A stretch of 64,000 nt of DNA from Aplidium turbinatum. Taxonomy: Eukaryota; Chordata; Ascidiacea; Aplousobranchia; Polyclinidae. The position numbers and the translations under genes are program-made. The notes below the pieces were generated by a model. It did no database searches, was not told the origin of the DNA, and saw only the letters and a program-made list of their open reading frames with translations. Shown one piece after another: positions 45,201 to 57,200 of this stretch. The stretch is taken from assembly GCA_918807975.1 (NCBI GenBank), contig OU964930.1, positions 16,486,372 to 16,550,371 of the forward strand. Reading direction: 5' to 3'. Every line of letters starts with the position of its first letter. The first letter of the stretch is position 1.

Positions 45201-48200
45201 GTCGCACAGCATGCGTGTTAACTTTTATCAACCTTGTCATCATGGTTGTGCTTTTCATTCGGTGGAAATGTGTTGCTTTGATTATATTAGTTAAACTAGA
45301 GATTTGTAGACTACGTTTAGCCTATGATCGTTTGCTGCATGTATCGTTAACAGATGTTTTTTTCAGTTACCATCGGCACAGAAAAATGCGAATTGCTTTC
45401 AAGCGCTGGGTGGTTTGGAAAAACTTTGTGAAGGACAGACAAGAACGTACGTAAAATTCTGATAACTTTTCTAACTCAAAACGCTTAACATAATACTGTG
45501 TGCTTGTCAAAATGTTTGTACTGTAATAGGCTAGTGGCATATTCAGGTGGAGTGGCGATCGTCTCCCTAAAATACAGAAAAGTAACTCTATTTACGACGT
45601 ATTTTCAAGGGCGGATTTATGCAGACCCGCAAATTATTGTATGTTGTGGAAATAGCCCCCCTGAGAATAGTTTCTGGATCCACCCCTGTAGTAGGCTACA
45701 CTACAAAGAGCTGAGCAATTAACTTTTCAATTTTGTCATCGTTTGTTTGATTCCATGCATTTCAGGTGGATTTCGCATTGTCGTGTCTGTGTCGAACCAG
45801 TCTGTATGCAGGATGGTATTCAGGGCTTGGCACGCTGTGGCAGTGGATGCGCGTAAGACGAGAGAGTATTTTGAGAGGTTGGAACGTGGAGAGCTGGATG
45901 AGGATGGGGAAGCGGAGAATGGTGAACTTCCAATGGAAAACTTTAGGTAAAAATTTGAATTATTTTTTAATCAAGTTGTAACATTGAAATAATGACTATT
46001 GACTATACAGAACTTCCTAGTAATTACTGTGATACTAATAATAATGAATCAGACGTAATAATGATAATAACCATGTAAGTTATGATACGATTGCAAACCA
46101 TCGTTAGTGCTTCTGTAGCTTGTACCCAAACTAACTGTTTTTTTTTGGCTTTTATTTCATTTGTTTTAGGTAAAGTTTCAAAATTTGTTTAACTTTTATG
46201 TCACAGAGACGACATTTCCCTGTTGCCTCGTAAGTGTGCCATTCAAATATTCAGTAACCTAGATCTGATGGATCTTGGGAGGTGTGCCAGAGTGTGCCGG
46301 GCCTGGAAGGTTATCACTGGTGCGCCGTCCCTGTGGAGTCACCTTAACTTCAATCGTGTGAGATCAAGGTGAATTGGCTAACGACTAAATGCTTTAGTAA
46401 TCTATAACAGTCAAAAGGAATATTGTACCACAATACATTGCCTGAGCGCATGCTCTGATAGCTCAGGCCCCGATAGCTCAGTTGGTTAGCCCGTGACTTC
46501 GTGAACGAAGAAGCTTCAAGATCAAGCAGCTCTGGTTTAACTCTCGGGATGTGCGCTTGAGCAACGCATTCTAAGGACTGCTCTCCCTTTGGCGGCACTT
46601 AATGAATGTAATAATTTCCCGGCAAAAATACTTTAACAATCAGAAAACTTCACTTTGTCGATTTCGGTAACCGGCCCTGCGTCAAAAGCCTATCCAAGTA
46701 GGCCTAAGCGAAACTACCAGGAATAATCTATCAAGGCTTTCTCAGTCCGAGGATAAAGATTCTAAACCAAACCAAATATGAAGGCGAAATTTTTCTGGAA
46801 TATGAGCTATTTTTGTTGGCTAATCTATTGGTTTTTCTGTGAGTTACACGCATACAACGCATTTACTGTAGATCTAAAAACAACGTAGCCTGCTGAGACA
46901 CGATGAAAAGCAGAAATGAGCCATATTGAACAAAATCTTACATTGATTCATCCTTATGTAACAGCGTGAATGACAAAATGGTGATTCAGTGCGTGCAAAA
47001 GTGTCGCCCGTACTTGGTCCATTTGAATCTTCGGCAATGCTTCTCTGTCCACTGGCCGACATTCAAGGCCGTTGCCGAATGCAGAAATCTACAAGACTTA
47101 AATCTATCAGAGTGCAAAGGAGTAAACGTAAGTGACTGACGTTCAATAAAGGAAGCGAAGTGATAATACTTTCAAAGCTTCTGCCACATGCTGTGCTATG
47201 CACAAAGTTTATAAACTTTAAACTACGTGGCCTTAAGCGATATTTTTCAAAGATTTCCCAAAAATATGGTCCCAAAGATGCGTTTCGTAAATTCAATTTT
47301 TTTTCGACCACAGAAAATTCTTTTTGAAAAGTCCTAATATAGTCCTGTTATAGGCAAAGTTTTGAATTTGCAACTTGATTTTCAGGATGAAATAATGCGC
47401 ACAATCGCGGAGGGTTGCCCGACGCTCCTGTACTTGAATGTCTCTCACTGTGATGTCACTGATGGTACATTGCGTATGTTAGCGCGGTCTTGTCTTAATA
47501 TGCAATATCTGAGTCTTGCATACTGTATGAAATACTCAGACAGGTGAGAACTAGTTTCTGCTGAAAAACCTTATCGTATGTGTAGTTTTCTGATAGCTTG
47601 GCTAACCAGCCTACAGAAACGATGCTATTAAAACCATTTTAATCAGAGGTCTGCAGTACTTGTCCAATGGAAAAGGATGCAGAAAATTGACCTACTTGGA
47701 TTTGTCTGGATGTTTGCAAATCACCGCGCAAGGCTTTTCTTACATTGCACATGGCTGTACCAATTTGCAGTCAGTATTTCTAAATGATGTACACACAGTG
47801 GATGATCAGTGCATGGAGGTATGTAAATCTAATCTACGTTTAATAATAATTTATTTCACACCAGTTGGATGAAAAATAGCGTCAATAAAAAGTCTTCATA
47901 CTTGACGACTTTTGGTTTATTATTTCAAAGCCGTTAATGTAAGCTTACTCTAGCCCAGTGCTTCCCAACCTTTTTACCTTGCGGCACCCTATCAAAGAGA
48001 TAAATAGTTTGCGGCACCCTGGCAAAACTGGATCCATTTTATGAGGTTTCTATATTTCAAATAACTGTATGAAATAAGTTTAAATAACACAGTTCAGTCT
48101 GTTTATGAATGAGTTGAAAATGAGAATGAGTTGTACAGTATAGCGCCCGTAAATAAATGTATTGATTCAAAAGTCAGAGTAAAATTTAGGCATGACTTCT

Positions 48201-51200
48201 TGCACAAAGTCCCTTAATATCTGGGGGACATTCGATAAAGCCACTTGCATTTCTTCCTCGACTATAAGCAGTCGTTCTCGTTTTTTAGTTTTTTATGTTC
48301 GTTAATATAGAAAATCCACTCCCCCATAAGTATGACGTGGAAAACTGCAGCAAAAGCACAATAGCTTTCTTTCCAACGCAAGGATATTCATTTTGAATTT
48401 TTATCCAGAACTCGTCGAGAGGCATGTGCTTGTGCATAAGCTTAAAATTTCCATCGTTACGAATGTCAATTAATTCGTCTTCTTCTTTAAGATTCAAAAC
48501 AATATGAGAGTCCAGTAAAAATGGATTTCTTACCCATGCGTTAACCCCCCCCCCCCCCCCCCAGTGCTGGCGTGTGAATAGATTGGTTTACAAAGATTTG
48601 GTTCGTAAACAATCGTGCAATTTTATAATCGTGCTGGGTCACACAATCCGATAATCCATCACTGCACTTTGACTTTGTGCGCCGTGAAACGCAAAATAAA
48701 ATCATGAAATCTGGCAATAATGATGCGTTTCAAACGTTTTTATGGAAAGCACAGCAAGAGTCAAAATCTCTTTTACGCTGTTTTTCCTGGGCGAGAAAAC
48801 AAAAGTAAATTCCGCACTTAACGGGTTAAAGTTAAAATAAAGAATAGGCCGCAGTATTGCAATATCTCGCGGCACCCTTGAGCATTGCAATTGGCACCCC
48901 AGGGTACTGCGTCACCCCGGTTGGGAACCACTGTCTAGCCCATTGACTTCAATCACAGGCATTTTTAACAATTTACACAACAGAATATAGATCAGTGGTT
49001 CCCAACCGGGGTGCCGCAGCACCCTGGGGTGCCAATTGCAATGCTCAAGGGTGCCGCGAGATATTGCAATACTGCGGCCTATATTTCATTTTAACTTTAA
49101 CCCGTTAAGTGCGGAATTTACTTTTGTTTTCTCGCCCAGGAAAAACAGCGTAAAAGAGATTTTGACTCTTGCTGTGCTTTCCATAAAAACGTTTGAAACG
49201 CACGCATCATTATTGCCAGATTTCATGATTTTATTTTGCGTTTCACGGCGCACAAAGTCAAAGTGCAGTGATGGATTATCGGATTGTGTGACCCAGCACG
49301 ATTATAAAATTGCACGATTGTTTACGAACCAAATCTTTGTAAACCAATCTATTCACACGCCAGCACTGGGGGGGGGGGGGGGGGGGGTTAACGCATGGGT
49401 AAGAAATCCATTTTTACTGGACTCTCATATTGTTTTGAATCTTAAAGAAGAAGACGAATTAATTGACATTCGTAACGATGGAAATTTTAGCTTATGCACA
49501 AGCACATGCCTCTCGACGAGTTCTGGATAATAATTCAAAATGAATATCCTTGCGTTGGAAAGAAAGCTATTGTGCTTTTGCTGCAGTTTTCCACGTCATA
49601 CTTATGGGAGAGTGGATTTTCTATGTTAACGAACATAAAAAACTAAAAAACGAGAACGACTGCTTATAGTCGAGGAAGAAATGCGAGTGGCTTTATCGAA
49701 TGTCCCCCAGATATTAAGGGACTTTGTGCAAGAAGTCATGCCTAAATTTTACTCTGACTTTTGAATCAATACATTTATTTACGGGCGCTATACTGTACAA
49801 CTCATTCTCATTTTCAACTCATTCATAAACAGACTGAACTGTGTTATTTAAACTTATTTCATACAGTTATTTGAAATATAGAAACCTCATAAAATGGATC
49901 CAGTTTTGCCAGGGTGCTGCAAACTATTTATCTCTTTGATAGGGTGCCGCAAGGTAAAAAGGTTGGGAAGCACTGATATAGATAAACAGCAATAAATGTC
50001 GCTGTGTATCAACGTTGCATGTTTTGTCAAATGGTTGAACTAAACTTTTGGTGGTTGCTCTCGTCAAACGTAGAGTACCTAGTTTAGCCCATGGGCTTTA
50101 TAATACGTGTCAATTTAATTTGATTTCATAGCTATACTAATATGAGTTTGCGATTATAGAATCTTGTGGACAAATGTACGAATATTCGAGCTTTGTCTCT
50201 GCTTGGCTCGCCCAACCTAACCGACCAAGCTTTCAAAGCTATCGCTCAAACCAAGAAACTGCATAAGCTTCGTCTTGACACGAATAACATGATTACTGAC
50301 AACACGTTCAAAACTATTGCAAAGTTTTGTCCACATCTCATGCACCTGTAAGTAGTCTACCTTTCTTTAAACTAAATTTAACAAGGGCCATTTCAGTTAT
50401 TTTTTTCTTTTATATCATGTTGAATGCTGCGTTGCTGCTTGATTTTGTTTACTGATAAGTTCAACAAAGCAGCCTCTGCACCAAATTTGTAAAATTAGTT
50501 TTTGTCAAAAATTTTGATAAAACTGATGCTCACCTGTAAGCCTAGGCTCTAGACTTTTATTTCGTTGATTGACATATCAGTGATTGAATGACTTCTCCTT
50601 CAACGGATCGATCATGCTTAACCAGCTGTGACCTCCCTTTATTTTGTTCTGTCTTTATCCGTTTATGTTAATAATTGCGAAATGCTTTTCAGTCCTGTAA
50701 TTTGTTTGACAATGTTAAAATATTTTATTTTCTGTCGTCTTTTTGTTCATTTGCCTGGGACCATCCCAGTCAACACTACATTTTCTAATTATTTGTTTGA
50801 CTTATTTCTTGCAATTTTATGACCTAAAACAGAAAGTATGACTTTTTATGATTTTATAACTTTTTAAATAGAGCTCATAACAACGTAGTTCTTTCACTGC
50901 TTTCAGTTTCACAATTTTCTGTAACTTACCAAAAGAAAAAGATTTTAATGACTTTTCTGGCCCTAGCTATGACACTATACCCAGATGTGACTGAACGACT
51001 TACTAATTGATTATTAATAATCGTCTTTCATGGCTTGCTTGTTTCAACCATGGCTGTGGAGTCGGGCGAAAAATATACGACTCCGACTCCTCTGTTAAAA
51101 AGCTGGCTGATTAACTCTACAAAGCTGCTTGCCATGCACTCGTATGGATGTATTGATGCTGTTCATTGCGCTGTATTTTGATTGATTTCGGTTGATATTT

Positions 51201-54200
51201 ATCATCTTCAGGTACGTAGTCGATTGTCAGAAGCTGACGGACATGATGTTGAAGGCTCTGTGCCACTTGCGTCATATTGTCGTTTTAAATATTGCCGATT
51301 GTGTTCGCATCAGTGACGCCGGCGTGCGCCAACTTGCGGAAGGACCGTCAGGGGGGAAAATCAGAGAAATGAATTTAACAAACTGTGTAAGAGTTAGTGA
51401 CGTTTCTCTGCTTCGAGTGGCACAAAGGTAAGTAGATGTAATCAGCAGAGACTTAACGTATTTATTAAATTCATCATCCTTTGGTGAAAAGTCACTCGCA
51501 ACAAATTTTTCATTAAAACCTATCCGAGAAAGAAATTTACAAGACGTCCATTCTGGTTTCATGAACTCTATGCAGTATGAAATCAACTTGTTTCACAGGA
51601 GTTACGGTATCTGTCTTAAGAAGTTGTAGGTATTTATTTCTGAGTCATATGCAAGTCTGATGCATACATTTCGAATGGTTGGTTTGGTTTTTAAATCTTT
51701 ATCCTCGGACTGACAAAGCCTTGATAGGTTATTCCTGGTAGTTTCGCGTACTTGTAGAGGCTTTTGACGCAGGGCCGGTTACCGAGATTGGCAGATTGAA
51801 GTTTTTCGATTGTTGCCGGGAAATTATTCCCTCCATGAGGTGCCGCTGAATGGAGAGCAGTCCTGAAATGCGTTGCTTAAAGTGCCCCTGACAGGTTGGA
51901 TCCAAGTATAGTAACTTTTTAAAGCATTTCCTTGCGCAGAATCATACTTAGCAAACTTTTTAACCTTAACCTCGTAGCTCGACTGGTTAGGGCGTAATTT
52001 ACATCAAACGACGGCTCCGCAGCGCCACCACAGGCGAAACTCCATATTTCACTGCTCTGGGACGACTTTGGTGGTATTACGTCATTGTAAGTCGGCGTTC
52101 TTAGCGACGGATGAAACATACGTTTCCTAGATGTGATTGCTGGATCACAGTTTAGTCGGAGTTGGTACAAGCGGTTGCTTTTTTCAAAGATCTGTTGTTT
52201 TTTACAGTTTAATAAAACTGTACTGGATACGTTCCTACAAAACCTAAAATATACTTGAAGTGAAAAATGAAGAAATTGTACGAATCATCATTCATATTTA
52301 ATTCATCATCACTATTCATAATAAATAAAAGTTCTCTCTCTCTCTCTCATAATGTGCCCTCAGTACGTACATAGCAGAGTCTATACATGTAAAAGCCTAG
52401 TTTACCTGTACAAGGGTACGTTTTTGTAAACGTTGTTGTTTAGAAGTGCTGAAATCATCATCAGCAACTGGTTGCATCTTTGCTGTTATAGATGGTAGCC
52501 TATGGCAAATTCCTTCAAAATGTAAAGTTTGCTCAAGCCCATTTTTACTTGAGTGGTATTAACAAAATCATCTTCAGTGAAGTGAAGAGAACATATATGA
52601 CTAGTTGTGTATGGCCCATCCTACTTTCGAACACTTGAAGAAAACTTCTACCATTTTCTTCTCAGCACCTTGTTTTGTGGGAAAGCGTAAAAAGAAACTG
52701 TAGTGTAATGCTAACATTGTGGTCACTCGTGCGTGACGTCCTGGCGTAAACACGAGATACAATTGTGCTGGCATTCGGAAAGACACCACGAGAGAAAACG
52801 TACTATATACAGATTACGCATAATACAACATGGTGGCAGCGATGCAGTTTTGAACAATCGTTAAGTTAAAGTTCTAGTCAGTACAAGAAGCATGTCTATG
52901 TTTCAAGTGAACCCTCCAGCAGAATTCGATTTCTCAAATCCCAGCGGTTGGACCCTGTGGATAAGGCGATTTGAACGGTTTAGAAGTGCCTCAGGTTTAG
53001 CAGAGAAAGATGGCGAACTACAAGTCAACACGCTCATCTACTGCATGGGCAATAAAGCTGAAGAAATAGTGCCGTCATTTAAGCTTTCGCCAGAAAATTC
53101 TAAAGAATACTCAGTAGTTAAAACTAAATTCCAACAACATTTTCTTGTGAGACGCAATATTATATTTGAGCGCGCCCAGTTTAACACAAGAAACCAAGGC
53201 GAAACTGAGTCGGCAAGTGCTTTCATATCTTGCCTGTACAACATGGCGGAAGGCTTTCAGTTCGGCGAGCTTCACGATGAACTGTTGCGTGATCGCATCG
53301 TGGTAGGCATTCGAGACAAAGGATTATCAGAACGGCTGCAGATGGACACAGACCTCACACTGCAAAAGGCAATCGACCTTGTTCGGCAAAGCGAGACAGT
53401 AAAACAGCAACAAGGCATTCTTTGTAAAGAAACGACACAACAAAATAGCGGCGAACTTGAAGCCATCGTAAGAAAAGAGAAACAGCGGTTTACAAAGAAA
53501 TGCATGAAGTGTGGTCGATCGCCTCATTACAATGGAGAAACTTGTCCAGCAAAGACAGTCACTTGTTTCCAATGCAAAAAGATAGGACACTTTGCTCGAC
53601 ATTGTAGGAATCAGACAAACAAAAGCGTCAATGAAGCAAGTGAAACGACATCACGTAAGTCTGCCTGGTTTGTGAATGTTCTAATCAACAATTTTCCAGT
53701 TTCATTTAAAGTTGATACGGGTGCGGAAGTCACAATCATACCTGCTCATATCTGGGAGCACTTGGGTAAATTCAAGCTTTCCCAAACGGACAGACAATTG
53801 CAAGGCCCAGGTGGCAATCTTTTAAATGTGTTGGGCAAATTTAACTGTAGACTTACGTACAGACAAAATTACAGCTGTCAAAACGTTTATGTCGTCAAAA
53901 ACGCTAATAATGCATTGTTAGGCTTTCCTGCTATAAATTGCCTACAGATCGTTAAATTCGTCAACTCGACTTCTAGTCCCGAAGCAGTGAAAACGCAAAT
54001 TACAGCAAAATACCCCCAATTGTTTTGCAATCTTGGCAAGCTGTCAAGAGAATATTCGATAACGTTGTGTGATGACGCTGTTCCTTACCAAGTTCGTGCA
54101 CCCAGACGTGTTGCATTGCCACTGTTCTCAAAAGTTAAAGTCGAACTATCCCGTATGCTGCAAGAAGGAGTGATATCAGAAGTTAAACGTCCCACTGACT

Positions 54201-57200
54201 GGTGTGCCGCAATGGTTGTAGTGCCCAAAAAAGACAACAGCGTAAGAATATGTGTGGATTACACAACGTTGAACAAAAGCGTCAAAAGAGAAAAACACCC
54301 ATTGCCTTACGTTGACCAGGTTCTAGGCCAACTGAGTGGCGCTAAAATTTTCTCTAAACTAGATGCTAAATCTGGGTTTTGGCAAATACCTCTCTCGGAA
54401 AGCTCGAAAATCCTAACCACATTTATAACCCCATTTGGACGATACTGTTTTAATCGTCTACCATTTGGCATATGCAGCGCTCCAGAGTACTTCCAGCGAA
54501 CGATGTCAGACATTCTTTCTGGGTTAGACGGCGTCGTGTGCGAAATGGACGACATTCTGGTGTTTGGAGCAAATCACGCTGAGCACGATCGACGATTAGC
54601 TGATGTTTTAGAAGTTTTGTCTTCAAGTGGACTGACACTAAACAATAAATGTGAATTTGCAAAAACGTCTATTAAGTTTGTTGGTCATATTATCGATAGC
54701 GACGGCATCCGTGCTGACCCTGACAAAGTAAGCGCTATCCTGAAAATGCAGAGCCCCAATAACATTTCTGAATTGCGACGATTTATGGGCATGGTAAATC
54801 AGCTAGGAAAATTTACAAATCAACTAGCAGAAAAGTCAAAACATCTACGTAAGCTGTTGAGTAAAAATACAGAATGGTCTTGGACCACGAAAGAAGAATC
54901 AGCTTTCAATGACATCAAAGCTATATGTAGTTCAACCGATGTACTAGCACTGTATGATCCGACGCTAGAGACAATAGTATCTGCTGACGCTTCCTCATTT
55001 GGCTTAGGAGCAGTTCTTCTTCAAAAACATGATTCTGATGTTTGGAAACCTGTTTCGTTCGCATCCAGAGCTATGAGTGATACGGAACAACGTTACGCGC
55101 AGATAGAAAAGGAAGCTTTAGCCATCACATGGGCGTGTGAGCGGTTTTCCAGTTATCTGATCGGCATGAAGTTTCTTGTTCAAACAGACCACAAGCCTTT
55201 GGTCCCTCTTCTAGGAAAAAAAGGTATCGACGAACTGCCCGCCCGCATTCAACGCTTTCGAATGCGTTTGATGAGATTCACTTATGATATTTGCCATATC
55301 CCAGGCAAAGAGTTAATTATTGCCGACACCTTGTCCAGATCACCTGTAGACTCGCCCACGTCATCCGACGAAGAACTTCGCCTCCTTTCTGAAGCCTACG
55401 TTATGTCAATAATGGACGGACTCCCAGCTTCGGAGAAGAGACTTAATGAAATACGTGTAAGGTTAAAAGATGATCCGGTCTGCAGTCAGGTAATGCAGTA
55501 TGCACAAGAGGGGTGGCCGCGTATGAATGCCTTATCGAGTGCTGTTAAATGCTTCCATTCAGTCAAAGACGAAATTACGGTCCAAGACGGTTTGTTACTG
55601 CGAGGAACTAGATTGATAATACCACCCTCGTTACGTCTTGATATTTTAAACAAAGTTCATGAAGGACACTTTGGGATTGTCAAAAGCAGAGAAAGAGCGA
55701 GAGGGTCTGTTTGGTGGCCATTTATGAGTAAGCAAATAGAAGAAATGGTTAAATCGTGCCCCACATGTCTAAAAAATTCCTCACCAACTATCGAACCCCT
55801 ATTGTGCATAGAGAGACCCGAACGACCATGGCAAAAAGTTGCAATGGACATGTTTCACTGGAAAAACCAACAATATTTATTGATTGTCGACTACTTTTCT
55901 AGATAGATTGAAACGGTCTTGCTTGTGAGTACTACGGCAGTAAACGTTACCAACCACGTCAAGTCCATATTCTCTCGTTATGGTATCCCGGAGGTAATTG
56001 TTTCAGATAATGGTCCACAGTTTGCAAGCGCTGAATTTGCAGATTTCACAAACAAACTAAAAGTGAAGCATATAACCTCTAGTCCTAGATATCCTCAAAG
56101 CAATGGCGAAGCAGAGAGAGCCGTTCAAACAATCAAAAATTTGTTAAAGAAAAATAATGATCGTTACTACGCGATGCTTTCTTACCGCTGTACCCCCTTA
56201 AGAAATGGTTACAGTCCTGCAGAACTCTTCATGGGAAGAAGACTCCAGTCCAATCTCCCCCTACACCCGAAACAATTAGCTCCACAATGGCCTGACTTCG
56301 ACTCGCTACGGAAGAAGGAGAAAGATGATCAGGAAAAGCAAGCCCTCAATTACAACAGACGACATCGCACTAAAGAACAATCTGCTTTGGTTCCAGGAAG
56401 TAAAGTACTCATCAGAAACAATAATACAGTCACCCCTGGAATAGTAGAGAAACCTCATGACACTCCACGATCGTATGTAGTGGCGACTCCAGACGGGGGA
56501 GCATTGAGGCGAAATAGACAATTTCTAATAAGTTTCCCCTCGCCTGACAACCCAAGTACAAATAACACTGTGGTTAATCCGGAACCACCGCCTAGGCCCG
56601 CATCACGTTGTAATAGTGACACACCTGCAGAAAGTCAAAGTAACTTTGAGCCTTCAGGAAGGCCTAAGCGCGTTATTAGAAAACCGGAAAAATATAAAGA
56701 ATTCGTAACATAAAATGTAATGGCATACCTGTTATTATAAAACCAAGGCTTAGCAAAAGCCTACTATTCGCTCTTGTAATTTGTAACCACTCAGTTATTC
56801 ATATAAGCAGACAATTTCAAATTTAGACTTCGCCTTGTTCCATTCTATTATAACTTACCGTATTTATATTATAATGCGCTCTGTTAGAGCACGGCATGTA
56901 TGTTTATTATTAATTTGCTGTTTTGTTTCTTATTTCTGTATGCGAAATGCTTTTACGATTCTGCATACTCATATTGCTTTCCCTCTATCGTATTTGTCGG
57001 GGAGATGTAGTGTAATGCTAACATTGTGGTCACTCGTGCGTGACGTCCTGGCGTAAACACGAGATACAATTGTGCTGGCATTCGGAAAGACACCACGAGA
57101 GAAAACGTACTATATACAGATTACGCATAATACAACAGAAACCACACGGTCTTTGTCACTGACACTGTCACATATTTATTTATTATTTATTTGCGTCAGA

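Larger units (their letters stand above)
52699..57137 (+). mobile_element. Ty3/Gypsy LTR retrotransposon (Mag-like), young fossil
   Basis: A 4,439-bp element with both LTRs (52699-52830 and 57006-57137), a GAAAC target duplication, a primer-binding site directly after the left LTR and a polypurine tract before the right one. Parts, in order: Gag (about 52.9-53.5 kb), two zinc knuckles (about 53.5-53.6), aspartic protease (about 53.7), reverse transcriptase (about 54.1-54.8), RNase H (about 54.95-55.35), then integrase with its zinc-binding region and core (about 55.6-56.5). The order RT-RNase H-integrase is that of Ty3/Gypsy, and the double zinc knuckle and overall style suggest the Mag group. 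There is no envelope gene. The two LTRs read as identical, so the insertion is recent. It looks nearly whole, with about one break in the coding region. It lies in FBXL13 intron 12 in the sense orientation. Confidence 0.95.

Noticed and set aside
45606-45688. 83-bp MITE in FBXL13 intron 5
   Set aside because: The ends match only loosely and no target duplication was found.
48545-49387. C18 and G21 homopolymers as separate features
   Set aside because: They are the same site in two inverted copies of one hAT element. Their exact lengths may be sequencing-limited.
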